64,000 nt of DNA from Acanthochromis polyacanthus (Eukaryota > Chordata > Actinopteri > Pomacentridae). How positions within the stretch are numbered: the stretch's first letter is position 1; each line of letters begins with the position of its first letter. The stretch lies in contig NC_067132.1 of the NCBI RefSeq assembly GCF_021347895.1, positions 3,393,268 to 3,457,267 on the forward strand. Direction: 5' to 3'. Both the position numbers and the translations under genes were made by a program. This document shows positions 34,401-46,400 of this stretch, in pieces. Below the pieces are notes generated by a model. The model worked only from the letters and a program-made list of their open reading frames with translations, made no database searches and was not told where the DNA came from.

Positions 34401-37400
34401 TCTATTCGGTGCAGATGCGCCCCTCCCCCTCCCCCTCCCCCTCCCCTCCCTCCCTCCCGGGTCCGAACTGTCAAAAAGTATTTTATCTGATCTGGAGCAG
34501 ACGCGTCCCTGTAAAACAAAAATTTCAGCATTCTTGTCCATCCACCCTATGACAAAAGTTTTTAGCATTCTTTTTGACAGAGAAACCCGTGAAATCAAAT
34601 GTTCTCTATTAGCTTTCTCCTATCTCGCCTTTCTGCGCGCTACCCCTGCGACCTGTCACTGAGAGCTGTCGTGACCGTGTGAGCGCTCGATACCTCCCCC
34701 AGCTACACTGAGAGGAAGCCCCTCCTTAATCGAGAGGGTTTATCAGCGTAGCGGGGGAGAAGCAGGTTTGTTAAACAAGCAAGCAAGAATCTTTTTACAC
34801 TCTCTAAGTTAGTTAATTTAAACACAAGACACTCAACAAGAACTAACAAAAAAACCTTGGCTATTTAACTGTTTGAAATATACCAATCAGAAAATAAAAC
34901 TTTAGCAATTTAACTGTTTGAAATATACCAATCAGAAAATAAAACTTTAGCAATTTAACTGTTTGAAATATACCAATCAGAAAATAAAACTTTAGCAATT
35001 TAACTGTTTGAAATATACCAATCAGAAAATAAAACTTTAGCAATTTAACTGTTTGAAATACTCGAACCGAAAATAAAACATTAAAAATTTAACTGTTTGA
35101 AATATATCATTTGGATAAATAAAACATTAACAATTTAACTGCTTGGAATATATCATAAATAAAAAACATTCACAATTTGACTGTTTAACCCTTAGGGCCC
35201 TGGGGGGGGGGGGGGGGGGGGGGGGGGGGTTTAGGTCCGTTTTTGACAAATTCTGATTTTACCTTTATATTTCACCTTAAAAGCTGTTGATCTTGCTTTG
35301 CTTGGTATCTTTTTTTCAGCACAACCTCACTTGTGTGATTCTATAATTTTTTATACATTTTGATATAATGAATGGACACACTTGACCTAAAATAGCAGAA
35401 AAAATACAAAGTCTGAATAGAAAAAAGTTAGATTGTTTTTTTGCTGTGGACACCATAAACATCTGTAATGAATCTTTTTCAGAACTTATAATGTAAATAT
35501 AAATTGTTTGTCATAAAATAATGTACAAATTTAGCAGTTAACACAGTTATATACCACTATTTGCACTAAAATGCAGGAATTTTTTAGGCGTTTTTGCACA
35601 AGTATTTCCAAAATCATGAGGAGTCACAATAAAATTTTACATAAATGAATTTGTACCATTCCAAAAAGCTTTTTCTGTCCACCATAATCTATACAATGAC
35701 AAAACAATAGAAACAGGCTTTAGGGCCACAGGAAGAATCCAGAGTCCTGTGTAAAACAAAAAATTTCAGCATTCTTGTTCATCCACCCTATGACAAAAGT
35801 TTTTAGCATTCTTTATGGCAGAGAAACCCGTGAAATCAAATGTTCTCTATTAGCTTTTCTCTAACAAAGAAAGAACTAACAAAAAAAAAACTCAGCAATT
35901 TAACTGTTTGAAATATATCATTTGGATAAATAAAACATTAACAATTTAACTGCTTGGAATATATCATAAATAAAAAAAACATTCACAATTTGACTGTTTA
36001 AAATAGATCAATCAGAAAATAAGAACCGACAGTCTTTTATCCGGAAAGTTTCAATGATGTAGAAATCAACATATAGTTTAAACAACAGTAGTAGTTCTTG
36101 CCATAATGCTGATTGTTTGTCAGAGACTCCTGCTGAGAGAGGCTGCAGTCAGGCTGACTGCTGGAACTAAACAGAACTAGCTGCTCATTCGTAAACTGAA
36201 ATGAGGAGACCAGAATAAAGGAGGCTGGTGGTGCAGCCTACATCCACAAAGCCATAATTCAAGCTGTGCATTCATTTAGGACATAATAATTTAGATCACT
36301 ATTAGGCACCGGACTGTTTTACTGTGGCTGAAACTCTGAGGTGCTTTACAGGCCCTGAAGTAGGCCTCTTGTTTGATTTTTTTTTTTAGTTGTTGTCTTT
36401 TCAGCAACTTCTAGTACTCTGCTTCTCTTAAAACCAATTTAACCAACTTCACTGACTACAAACTCACGTTTCATTCCCCGGCATATTTCTCAATAACGGA
36501 AAGAGACAATAACGTGATGTTTGGTCTCGTTTGACAGTTTTCACGAGGAAGATAGGAAGTATGCAAGAATCAACCAAACTATCCGAGAAAGAACGAATTT
36601 ACCAGTTCTTCATTTTTATGTTATCGCAAATGAATGTTATGTCATTACAGTCATTATATTTGTGTTTTACATTTGATATATTCGATTATAATAAGGAACA
36701 AACACAAAATTTAACAAGACTGAACAGAAACTTTGAACCCAACCTCCTGCTAATGTGTAACCTGGAGTTTTGTAAGAGCTTACATGTAGCATCACATCAT
36801 TGCTGGAAACTGCTGCAGTGTTTTTCTATTAGTACTCGGCACATGCCACTGCCACGTATAGAGGGAAACAATGAAATGGGGATACTGACAGCAAAGTATT
36901 TTTCTTTACTAGACACAATAAGTATTAAAAAATAAGTAATGCATAAAAACTTTTTGAAATTTCTGTAACAATTAAATGAAGAAGGTTCGTTGTTGGATGG
37001 GATGTTCACACTCCTGCATGTGTGCATGAGGACAGAAGAGGATATTTGCCGATCAGTGATTCAACTAAGAGATGTGTCACCATCATATTCAATGGAATAA
37101 GCCTGGATATTTCAAGATCCTAAGAGAGTTAGTGCTTCTTAACCTTTCTTTTAGTCACATTTTCTAATTAACTTGTAAATGCAAGCTGCATTATCAACTT
37201 AAGTCTCAGGTGTTTTTTGAGGCAGATCAAAAATGTAAACTTCAACATAGTTTGAGATGAAATGGTATATTTCTCAGGTCACTTATAGAATCAGTATCTT
37301 CAAATATAACTGGATTTAATGTTTTTTTTGTACTAAGGTTCAACTTCATATTACAGCCACTTTCCAACTTTTATATCTGATTAAATGCTATTTAGAGGCA

Positions 37401-40400
37401 AATGGAATGAATATTTTCAAGGAAAAAGAAAAGCATTACATTTTTGCTAATGTTTTGTATTCTACTCAACTCTGCTCATCATAGCAATATTTATCGCATA
37501 ACACCTGCCAGCAATCAGAAATATGAAAACAGTACCACAAAAAAGCACAATTACAGGATGCTCAGTGAACTCAAGTCAATGTTTATGCTGAGTCCACATA
37601 TACTCCTAAACTGAGGGTTTGTCACTTGCTTTTGCTACGCTCCTGACAACAGTAATGTTGTTTTTCTACACAACGAACCATCAAGACAATTAATCGCATA
37701 AAAAAACCCTCATAAGCCCACTGAAAGAGTTGAGAGATCTCTTAAAATGCTGATCAATGACGACCCTCTCGTTCTTGGACCAGGACCTTTTGGGTTTCCC
37801 TATAAATAAATTAAGATTTTACACAACTGACAACACGTTTTTGTTGTGAGACCACAATCAGTTCTTCAAAATAAATGTCCCAGTGTTCCATGTAAGTAAT
37901 ATTCTTGTACCGTAAATATACTTTTTGGCTTGAAATTCTCTCGCAACATTTTTATTATAGTTTTAGCATATAGTCATAATGATATTTTACTAGCCCCGGC
38001 CAAAAAATTTTTAAAAATCCATAATTACCATTTCAATGACAGATATATCATCTCCAGTGTGAGAAAATGAATCCAAACACTCCCCGGCTGATCACTGTCA
38101 GCACTGTGTTGAATGTCAAACTCATCTGATGTTTGAGGAGAGCAACTGGCCAATTAATTGGTAAAATGATATAACAATGCGTAAATTTACGTATTAAATT
38201 ATGCTATTAACTTTTTTATGACGCTTATAAGCTTTAGAAACTTTATTTATTTATTTCCGTTGTTATTACTATTGTTGTTTGTGGCTCCCTTGTGATCAGT
38301 TTGGTGTGTGAAACCTGTGAACGCATAACAGACGTACCATATTCAATCAATTAAGGATGATATTCATCCTATACATAAATGTTGCAATAATAACTACAGT
38401 TTATACATACACTGCTCAAAAAAATTAAAGGAACACTTTTTAATCTATTGCATCAAATCAGTCAAACATGTGGGATACTGATCTGGTCAAGTAAGTAAAA
38501 AAGGGGGTTTTTCGTCAGTTTCAGCTGCTTTGGTGTTCATAAAATTAACAACAGATGCACTAGAGGGGTAACAATGAGACACCCCCAAAACAGGAATGAG
38601 TTTACAGGTGAAGGCCACTGATATTCTTTTCCTTCCTGATGTTTTCTGACTGTTTTTCACTAGTTTTGCATTTGGCTAGGGTCAGAGTCACTTCTGGTAG
38701 CATGAGGCGATACCTGGACCCTACAGAGGTTCCACAGACAGTCCAACTCCTCCAGGATGAAACATCAATGTGTGCCATTGCCAGAAGGTTTGCTCTGTCT
38801 CCCAGCACATTCTCAAGCGCATGGAGGAGATTCCAGGAGACAGACAGTTAGTCTGGGAGAGCTGGACAGGGCTGTAGAAGGTCCTCAACCCATCAGCAGG
38901 ACAGCTATCTGCTGCTTTGTGCAAGAAGGATGTTAGTCTTCAAGTCAGTTTACATGAACTCAACTGTATTTCGTAAGTATTATTACAGTCATTGCAATAC
39001 TACAATTTTTAAAAGTATTTTTTTTTAAATATTACAATCTATGCAGTTTAGAAGGGTGCCTATTACTGGACATTGTTTCCAATGAAACCCGTGCATGGGT
39101 GCCTGGTTTACATACTACATACTGACAGATGGACAGGACCCCTATCAAACAACTGTACACTACTCCTAGGTTCCATTTGGGCGATCTCAAAAATGTCAGA
39201 ACGGGTAACTTTGCTCTTTAGTGCAATGAACGGCATCAAGGTATCATTGGCAGAATGCTGTGCAAATTTACAGAAGCACGCTCAACCACTGATGGACGCC
39301 TTCGAGCCGTCACAAGTATGTGCCAAGACAGACACTACTGACTTCTTCCCTTCATGCATTTAACGTGTCATGAAAATATTATACTCTGCTCAAAAAAATT
39401 AAAGGAACACTTTGAAAACACATCATATTTCAATGTGGGGAAAAAACAAACTGGATATTTACATTGATATGGACTGGTTAGTGTGTTAGGAATGAAAAGA
39501 TGCCACATTGTTTGATGGAAATGAAAATTATGAACCCCCCAGGAGGGCTAAATTCAAGAGATTCCAAAATCAAAGTGAAAAACTGATGTGGCAGGCTGGT
39601 CCATTTTCTGAAATTCCTTGGCAGCAACTCAAAATGGTATTCAGTAGTTTGTATGGCCTCCATGTGCTTGTATGCATGACTGACGATGTCGGGACAAGCT
39701 CTGAATGAGACGACTGATGATGTCCTGGGGTATCTCCTCCCAGAACTGGACCAGGGCATCGCTGAGCTCCTGGACAGTCTGAGGAGCAACCTGATGGTGT
39801 CTGATGGAACAAAACATAATGTTCCAAAGGAGTTCTATTGGATTCAGGTCAGGTGAGTATTGGGGCCAGTCAGTGCTGTCAATTCCTTCATCCTCCAGGA
39901 AGTGCCTGCATCCTCTTGCCACATGAGGCCAGGCATCATCGTGCACCACAAGGAACCCAGGACCACTGCACCAATGTAGGGTCTGACAATGGGTCAAAGG
40001 ATTTCATCCTGATACCTAAAGCCAGTCAGAATGCCATTGTCCAGCCTGTAGAGGTCTGTGCGTCCCTCCATGGATATGCCTCCCCACACCATCACTGACC
40101 CACCACCAAACCGGTCATGCTGAACAATGTTACAGGCAGCAGAACGTTCTCCACGGCTTCTCCAGACCTTTTCATGTCTGTCACAAGCGCTCAGGGTGAA
40201 CCTGCTCTCATCTGTGAAAAGCACAGGGCACCAGTGGTGGACCTGCCAATTCCTGTGTTCTATGGCAAATGCCAGCCGAGCTCCACGGTGCCGGTCAGCG
40301 AGCACAGCGGGCACTAGAGGACGCTGGGCCCTCAGACCACTCTCATTACATCTCTTTCTGATTGTTTGATCAGAGACATTCACACCAGTGGTCTGCTGGA

Positions 40401-43400
40401 GCTCATTTTGTAGAGCTATTGCAGTGCTCATCCTGGTCCTCCTTGCACAAAGCAGCAGATAGCTGTCCTGCTGATGGGTTGAGGACCTTCTACAGCCCTG
40501 TCCAGCTCTCCCAGACTAACTGTCTGTCTCCTGGAATCTCCTCCATGCGCTTGAGAATGTGCTGGGAGACAGAGCAAACCTTCTGGCAATGGCACACATT
40601 GATGTTTCATCCTGGAGGAGTTGGACTGTCTGTGGAACCTCTGTAGGGTCCAGGTATCGCCTCATGCTACCAGAAGTGACTCTGACCCTAGCCAAATGCA
40701 AAACTAGTGAAAAACAGTCAGAAAACATCAGGAAGGAAAAGAATATCAGTGGCCTTCACCTGTAAACTCATTCCTGTTTTGGGGGTGTCTCATTGTTACC
40801 CCTCTAGTGCATCTGTTGTTAATTTTATGAACACCAAAGCAGCTGAAACTGACGAAAAACCCCCTTTTTTACTTACTTGACCAGATCAGTATCCCACATG
40901 TTTGACTGATTTGATGCAATAGATTAAAAAGTGTTCCTTTAATTTTTTTGAGCAGTGTATGTATAAACTGTAGTTATTATTGCAACATTTATGTATAGGA
41001 TGAATATCATCCTTAATTGATTGAATATGGTACGTCTGTTATGCGTTCACAGGTTTCACACACCAAACTGATCACAAGGGAGCCACAAACAACAATAGTA
41101 ATAACAACGGAAATAAATAAATAAAGTTTCTAAAGCTTATAAGCGTCATAAAAAAGTTAATAGCATAATTTAATACGTAAATTTACGCATTGTTATATCA
41201 TTTTACCAATTAATTGGCCAGTTGCTCTCCTCAAACATCAGATGAGTTTGACATTCAACACAGTGCTGACAGTGATCAGCCGGGGAGTGTTTGGATTCAT
41301 TTTCTCACACTGGAGATGATATATCTGTCATTGAAATGGTAATTATGGATTTTTAAAAATTTTTTGGCCGGGGCTAGTAAAATATCATTATGACTATATG
41401 CTAAAACTATAATAAAAATGTTGCGAGAGAATTTCAAGCCAAAAAGTATATTTACGGTACAAGAATATTACTTACATGGAACACTGGGACATTTATTTTG
41501 AAGAACTGATTGTGGTCTCACAACAAAAACGTGTTGTCAGTTGTGTAAAATCTTAATTTATTTATAGGGAAACCCAAAAGGTCCTGGTCCAAGAACGAGA
41601 GGGTCGTCATTGATCAGCATTTTAAGAGATCTCTCAACTCTTTCAGTGGGCTTATGAGGGTTTTTTTATGCGATTAATTGTCTTGATGGTTCGTTGTGTA
41701 GAAAAACAACATTACTGTTGTCAGGAGCGTAGCAAAAGCAAGTGACAAACCCTCAGTTTAGGAGTATATGTGGACTCAGCATAAACATTGACTTGAGTTC
41801 ACTGAGCATCCTGTAATTGTGCTTTTTTGTGGTACTGTTTTCATATTTCTGATTGCTGGCAGGTGTTATGCGATAAATATTGCTATGATGAGCAGAGTTG
41901 AGTAGAATACAAAACATTAGCAAAAATGTAATGCTTTTCTTTTTCCTTGAAAATATTCATTCCATTTGCCTCTAAATAGCATTTAATCAGATATAAAAGT
42001 TGGAAAGTGGCTGTAATATGAAGTTGAACCTTAGTACAAAAAAAACATTAAATCCAGTTATATTTGAAGATACTGATTCTATAAGTGACCTGAGAAATAT
42101 ACCATTTCATCTCAAACTATGTTGAAGTTTACATTTTTGATCTGCCTCAAAAAACACCTGAGACTTAAGTTGATAATGCAGCTTGCATTTACAAGTTAAT
42201 TAGAAAATGTGACTAAAAGAAAGGTTAAGAAGCACTAACTCTCTTAGGATCTTGAAATATCCAGGCTTATTCCATTGAATATGATGGTGACACATCTCTT
42301 AGTTGAATCACTGATCGGCAAATATCCTCTTCTGTCCTCATGCACACATGCAGGAGTGTGAACATCCCATCCAACAACGAACCTTCTTCATTTAATTGTT
42401 ACAGAAATTTCAAAAAGTTTTTATGCATTACTTATTTTTTAATACTTATTGTGTCTAGTAAAGAAAAATACTTTGCTGTCAGTATCCCCATTTCATTGTT
42501 TCCCTCTATACGTGGCAGTGGCATGTGCCGAGTACTAATAGAAAAACACTGCAGCAGTTTCCAGCAATGATGTGATGCTACATGTAAGCTCTTACAAAAC
42601 TCCAGGTTACACATTAGCAGGAGGTTGGGTTCAAAGTTTCTGTTCAGTCTTGTTAAATTTTGTGTTTGTTCCTTATTATAATCGAATATATCAAATGTAA
42701 AACACAAATATAATGACTGTAATGACATAACATTCATTTGCGATAACATAAAAATGAAGAACTGGTAAATTCGTTCTTTCTCGGACAGTTTGGTTGATTC
42801 TTGCATACTTCCTATCTTCCTCGTGAAAACTGTCAAACGAGACCAAACATCACGTTATTGTCTCTTTCCGTTATTGAGAAATATGCCGGGGAATGAAACG
42901 TGAGTTTGTAGTCAGTGAAGTTGGTTAAATTGGTTTTAAGAGAAGCAGAGTACTAGAAGTTGCTGAAAAGACAACAACTAAAAAAAAAATCAAACAAGAG
43001 GCCTACTTCAGGGCCTGTAAAGCACCTCAGAGTTTCAGCCACAGTAAAACAGTCCGGTGCCTAATAGTGATCTAAATTATTATGTCCTAAATGAATGCAC
43101 AGCTTGAATTATGGCTTTGTGGATGTAGGCTGCACCACCAGCCTCCTTTATTCTGGTCTCCTCATTTCAGTTTACGAATGAGCAGCTAGTTCTGTTTAGT
43201 TCCAGCAGTCAGCCTGACTGCAGCCTCTCTCAGCAGGAGTCTCTGACAAACAATCAGCATTATGGCAAGAACTACTACTGTTGTTTAAACTATATGTTGA
43301 TTTCTACATCATTGAAACTTTCCGGATAAAAGACTGTCGGTTCTTATTTTCTGATTGATCTATTTTAAACAGTCAAATTGTGAATGTTTTTTTTTATTTA

Positions 43401-46400
43401 TGATATATTCCAAGCAGTTAAATTGTTAATGTTTTATTTATCCAAATGATATATTTCAAACAGTTAAATTTTTAATGTTTTATTTTCGGTTCGAGTATTT
43501 CAAACAGTTAAATTGCTAAAGTTTTATTTTCTGATTGGTATATTTCAAACAGTTAAATTGCTAAAGTTTTATTTTCTGATTGGTATATTTCAAACAGTTA
43601 AATTGCTAAAGTTTTATTTTCTGATTGGTATATTTCAAACAGTTAAATTGCTAAAGTTTTATTTTCTGATTGGTATATTTCAAACAGTTAAATTGCTAAA
43701 GTTTTATTTTCTGATTGGTATATTTCAAACAGTTAAATAGCCAAGGTTTTTTTGTTAGTTCTTGTTGAGTGTCTTGTGTTTAAATTAACTAACTTAGAGA
43801 GTGTAAAAAGATTCTTGCTTGCTTGTTTAACAAACCTGCTTCTCCCCCGCTACGCTGATAAACCCTCTCGATTAAGGAGGGGCTTCCTCTCAGTGTAGCT
43901 GGGGGAGGTATCGAGCGCTCACACGGTCACGACAGCTCTCAGTGACAGGTCGCAGGGGTAGCGCGCAGAAAGGCGAGATAGGAGAAAGCTAATAGAGAAC
44001 ATTTGATTTCACGGGTTTCTCTGTCAAAAAGAATGCTAAAAACTTTTGTCATAGGGTGGATGGACAAGAATGCTGAAATTTTTGTTTTACAGGGACGCGT
44101 CTGCTCCAGATCAGATAAAATACTTTTTGACAGTTCGGACCCGGGAGGGAGGGAGGGGAGGGGGAGGGGGAGGGGGAGGGGCGCATCTGCACCGAATAGA
44201 TAAGCCGCTGAGGGTTAGGGAGACACTTTAGACCTGACTTTGGCGTCCGAGGGGAAGGGTCTTCCAGGAAAAACACATTCTAAAATAACACGTGGTAAGG
44301 CGGGACTTCCTGTAAAAGAGCACGTGGTAAGGCGGGACTTCCGGTAAAAAAGGGGGCGGGGCCACCTGTCAAAGTTGTGACGTGGCAGCTTCTGATTGGA
44401 AGCTGTCAATTTTGACGAAAGGTGGTTTATATTCCTCTCTGCAATGGATTCAAAACTGCGAAACAAATACTTAGGTCACAAACAAGCCCACTCTAAATCT
44501 GGGAAATATCCCCCAAAAAGTCCAACAAAAGACATCAAACTCAAGAAACCATGAGGAGAAACACACAAAAAGAGACACTGTATACAGAAGGTTTCCAACC
44601 AGCTTGCAGGAGAAGATAGCTGTGGTTCATCATGTGCTGAAAGCTCCGAGAATTTGTCAGAAGTTGAATTAGTCTGACTTTGCCGTTGGTGAGGTGGCAG
44701 TTGAAGACTTTCTCTTCAGCTGTCTGGAGACCAATGGTGATCAGATTCCATGTGGAGGGCCATCGCCAAGAGAATGGTCAGGAAAGTGGGAGTGTGACGA
44801 GTGTTTCTGGGTGCACTGAGAGAGTGATTCCACTTCTCTGGAGGCTTGCTTGCTTCAGACTTCAAAGTTTTTGTTTGTTTGTTTGTAGAGCTATGGGTAG
44901 AGCGATGGCGTTATGCTCATGGACGATTGTTGTGGTTCATCAGGTGATCTAAGTTCCAAGAGTTTGTCTGAAGTTGGGTTAACTTAACTTTGTTGTCAGT
45001 GCTGTGGCAGGTAAAGTCTTTCTCTTTGCTTTATGAAGACCTGTGATGGTCTGGTTGGAGATTGAATATGGCGGGACATCAGAGAATATGTCGGGAGTGA
45101 GGGAAAGTGCAAATCGTTTCTAGATGCAGCCTTCTGTGGACAATTGCCTGCTTCAGCATCAACGCTGAAGCAAGTGGAAGTTGATGCGTGATCGATTGGA
45201 TGAGGACTGTCTGATTCTGATTAGAGTCGTCTCTTTGGAACAGGTAATACAGCTAATAGCATCTCTGGAGTTATGCCGGTCGCCTCTTCTCTGAGGGCTT
45301 GGTGTGGATGAGGCTGATCAGTGTGGAGGAGATCTGGAGCTGGATGTTTCCTTATGTAGGGCTGATGGATGAGCAGTTCATGATAGACTTTTCTAAATGT
45401 TTCAGACTGGCGGCATGGCTGAGCGATTCCATGTGTTGATCCATACGCAAGAAGTGAGAACAAACAAGTGCGAAGGGCAGAGTGCTGTTGATAGACATAG
45501 AACAGGAAGGGGAGTGATTGAGGTGTGGTCCTGCTCCTGAACCTCAGCTAAAGATTTTATCTCCATTCAGTCTTTAACCTGGCATTCAACCAACCCTGAC
45601 ACAGAGTGTCAGCTCAACATCAAATGTGACTCATCTCCAAACAGACGTGGAGATTCTCCTGTTGGTGTCTCACTTTCAGACCCTTTTCAACCAATCTCCT
45701 GTTGACTATTTCATGACAAACTTGGATATTTGCATCCTGTTGCCATTCTTGTAGCAGCACTTTCTATCACTTTTATCTCATTAAATTGAAAACAAAAACG
45801 CTCATTCTGAGTTCTGTTTCCCCGTTGAATAATTACTCAGTAATCTTATAACACAAATGTAAGTGTTATGTTGACTAAAATGGAGCTTTACAGCAAATCC
45901 CCCACGTTTACAAGCAGTATCCCACACTTGGGCCAACAGTGTAAGTATCTGGTGAAAGGTAACACTTGTATTTGTTCTCCACAGTATTCTCTGGATGAGT
46001 TGGAGGAGATGATGTCGAGTCTGCAGCATTTTCGCTCTGTGCTCAGTAACATGGAGCTACAACTCTTTGAAGACCAGGCAGCAGTTTACAGCGCCCTCTC
46101 TGACAAGGACAGGTATCATCAAGTCCATATTAGAGAACAGTCACACCTGCATTATAGCTCAGGTATTTTTCAATTAAGTTTTGTCTGTTTGTTCTTAACA
46201 CATGCCATCTCAAGGTGATTCACATAGTAAAGTGAAAACCTTACAAAATGATAAAGAGAAGAACAACAATTCCAAAGTTTTCTTGGATTCCCTCTGAAGA
46301 AGCATTTGGCAGCAGTGGGAAGAAAAAGCTACCATTGAAGAGTCAAGAATCAAGAGTTTCAACACGGTCTCACAGGGATTCGTGAAACTGTCACGTCAGT

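Larger units (their letters stand above)
34161..38930 (+). repeat. left arm of the giant foldback
   Basis: Order from the outside: promoter-like GC-rich end (34161-34460), a GC-rich unique stretch, 45-bp tandem repeats (34862-35045), an arm-specific insertion (about 35180-35900), AT-rich sequence with a 134-codon open frame (36531-36935), and the first 520 bp of a Tc1 transposon (38410-38930). Confidence 0.85.
34161..44440. mobile_element. 10.3-kb giant foldback element, 6-bp TSD GCAATG
   Basis: The sequence starts AGAGAGGAATATAAACC and ends with its exact reverse complement (GGTTTATATTCCTCTCT). GCAATG flanks it at 34155-34160 and 44441-44446. The left arm (34161 to about 38930) and right arm (about 40437-44440) are near-identical inverted copies. 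The left is longer mainly because of one internal insertion (about 35180-35900), while a 45-bp tandem repeat differs by one unit. The loop is about 38931-40436. A 6-bp duplication, AG...CT termini and very long inverted repeats recall Maverick/Polinton elements, but no Polinton gene (polymerase B, integrase, capsid) was seen, so the class is open. Confidence 0.85.

Noticed and set aside
34861..35043. Frame encoding repeated KFYFLIGIFQTVKLL peptides
   Set aside because: It arises from a 45-bp tandem repeat whose length is a multiple of three; there is no promoter, start context or codon bias.
34161..44440. Whole palindrome as a simple assembly artefact
   Set aside because: The arms differ by a 720-bp insertion and by tandem-repeat number, and an exact 6-bp duplication flanks the unit; an artefact cannot be fully excluded without reads.
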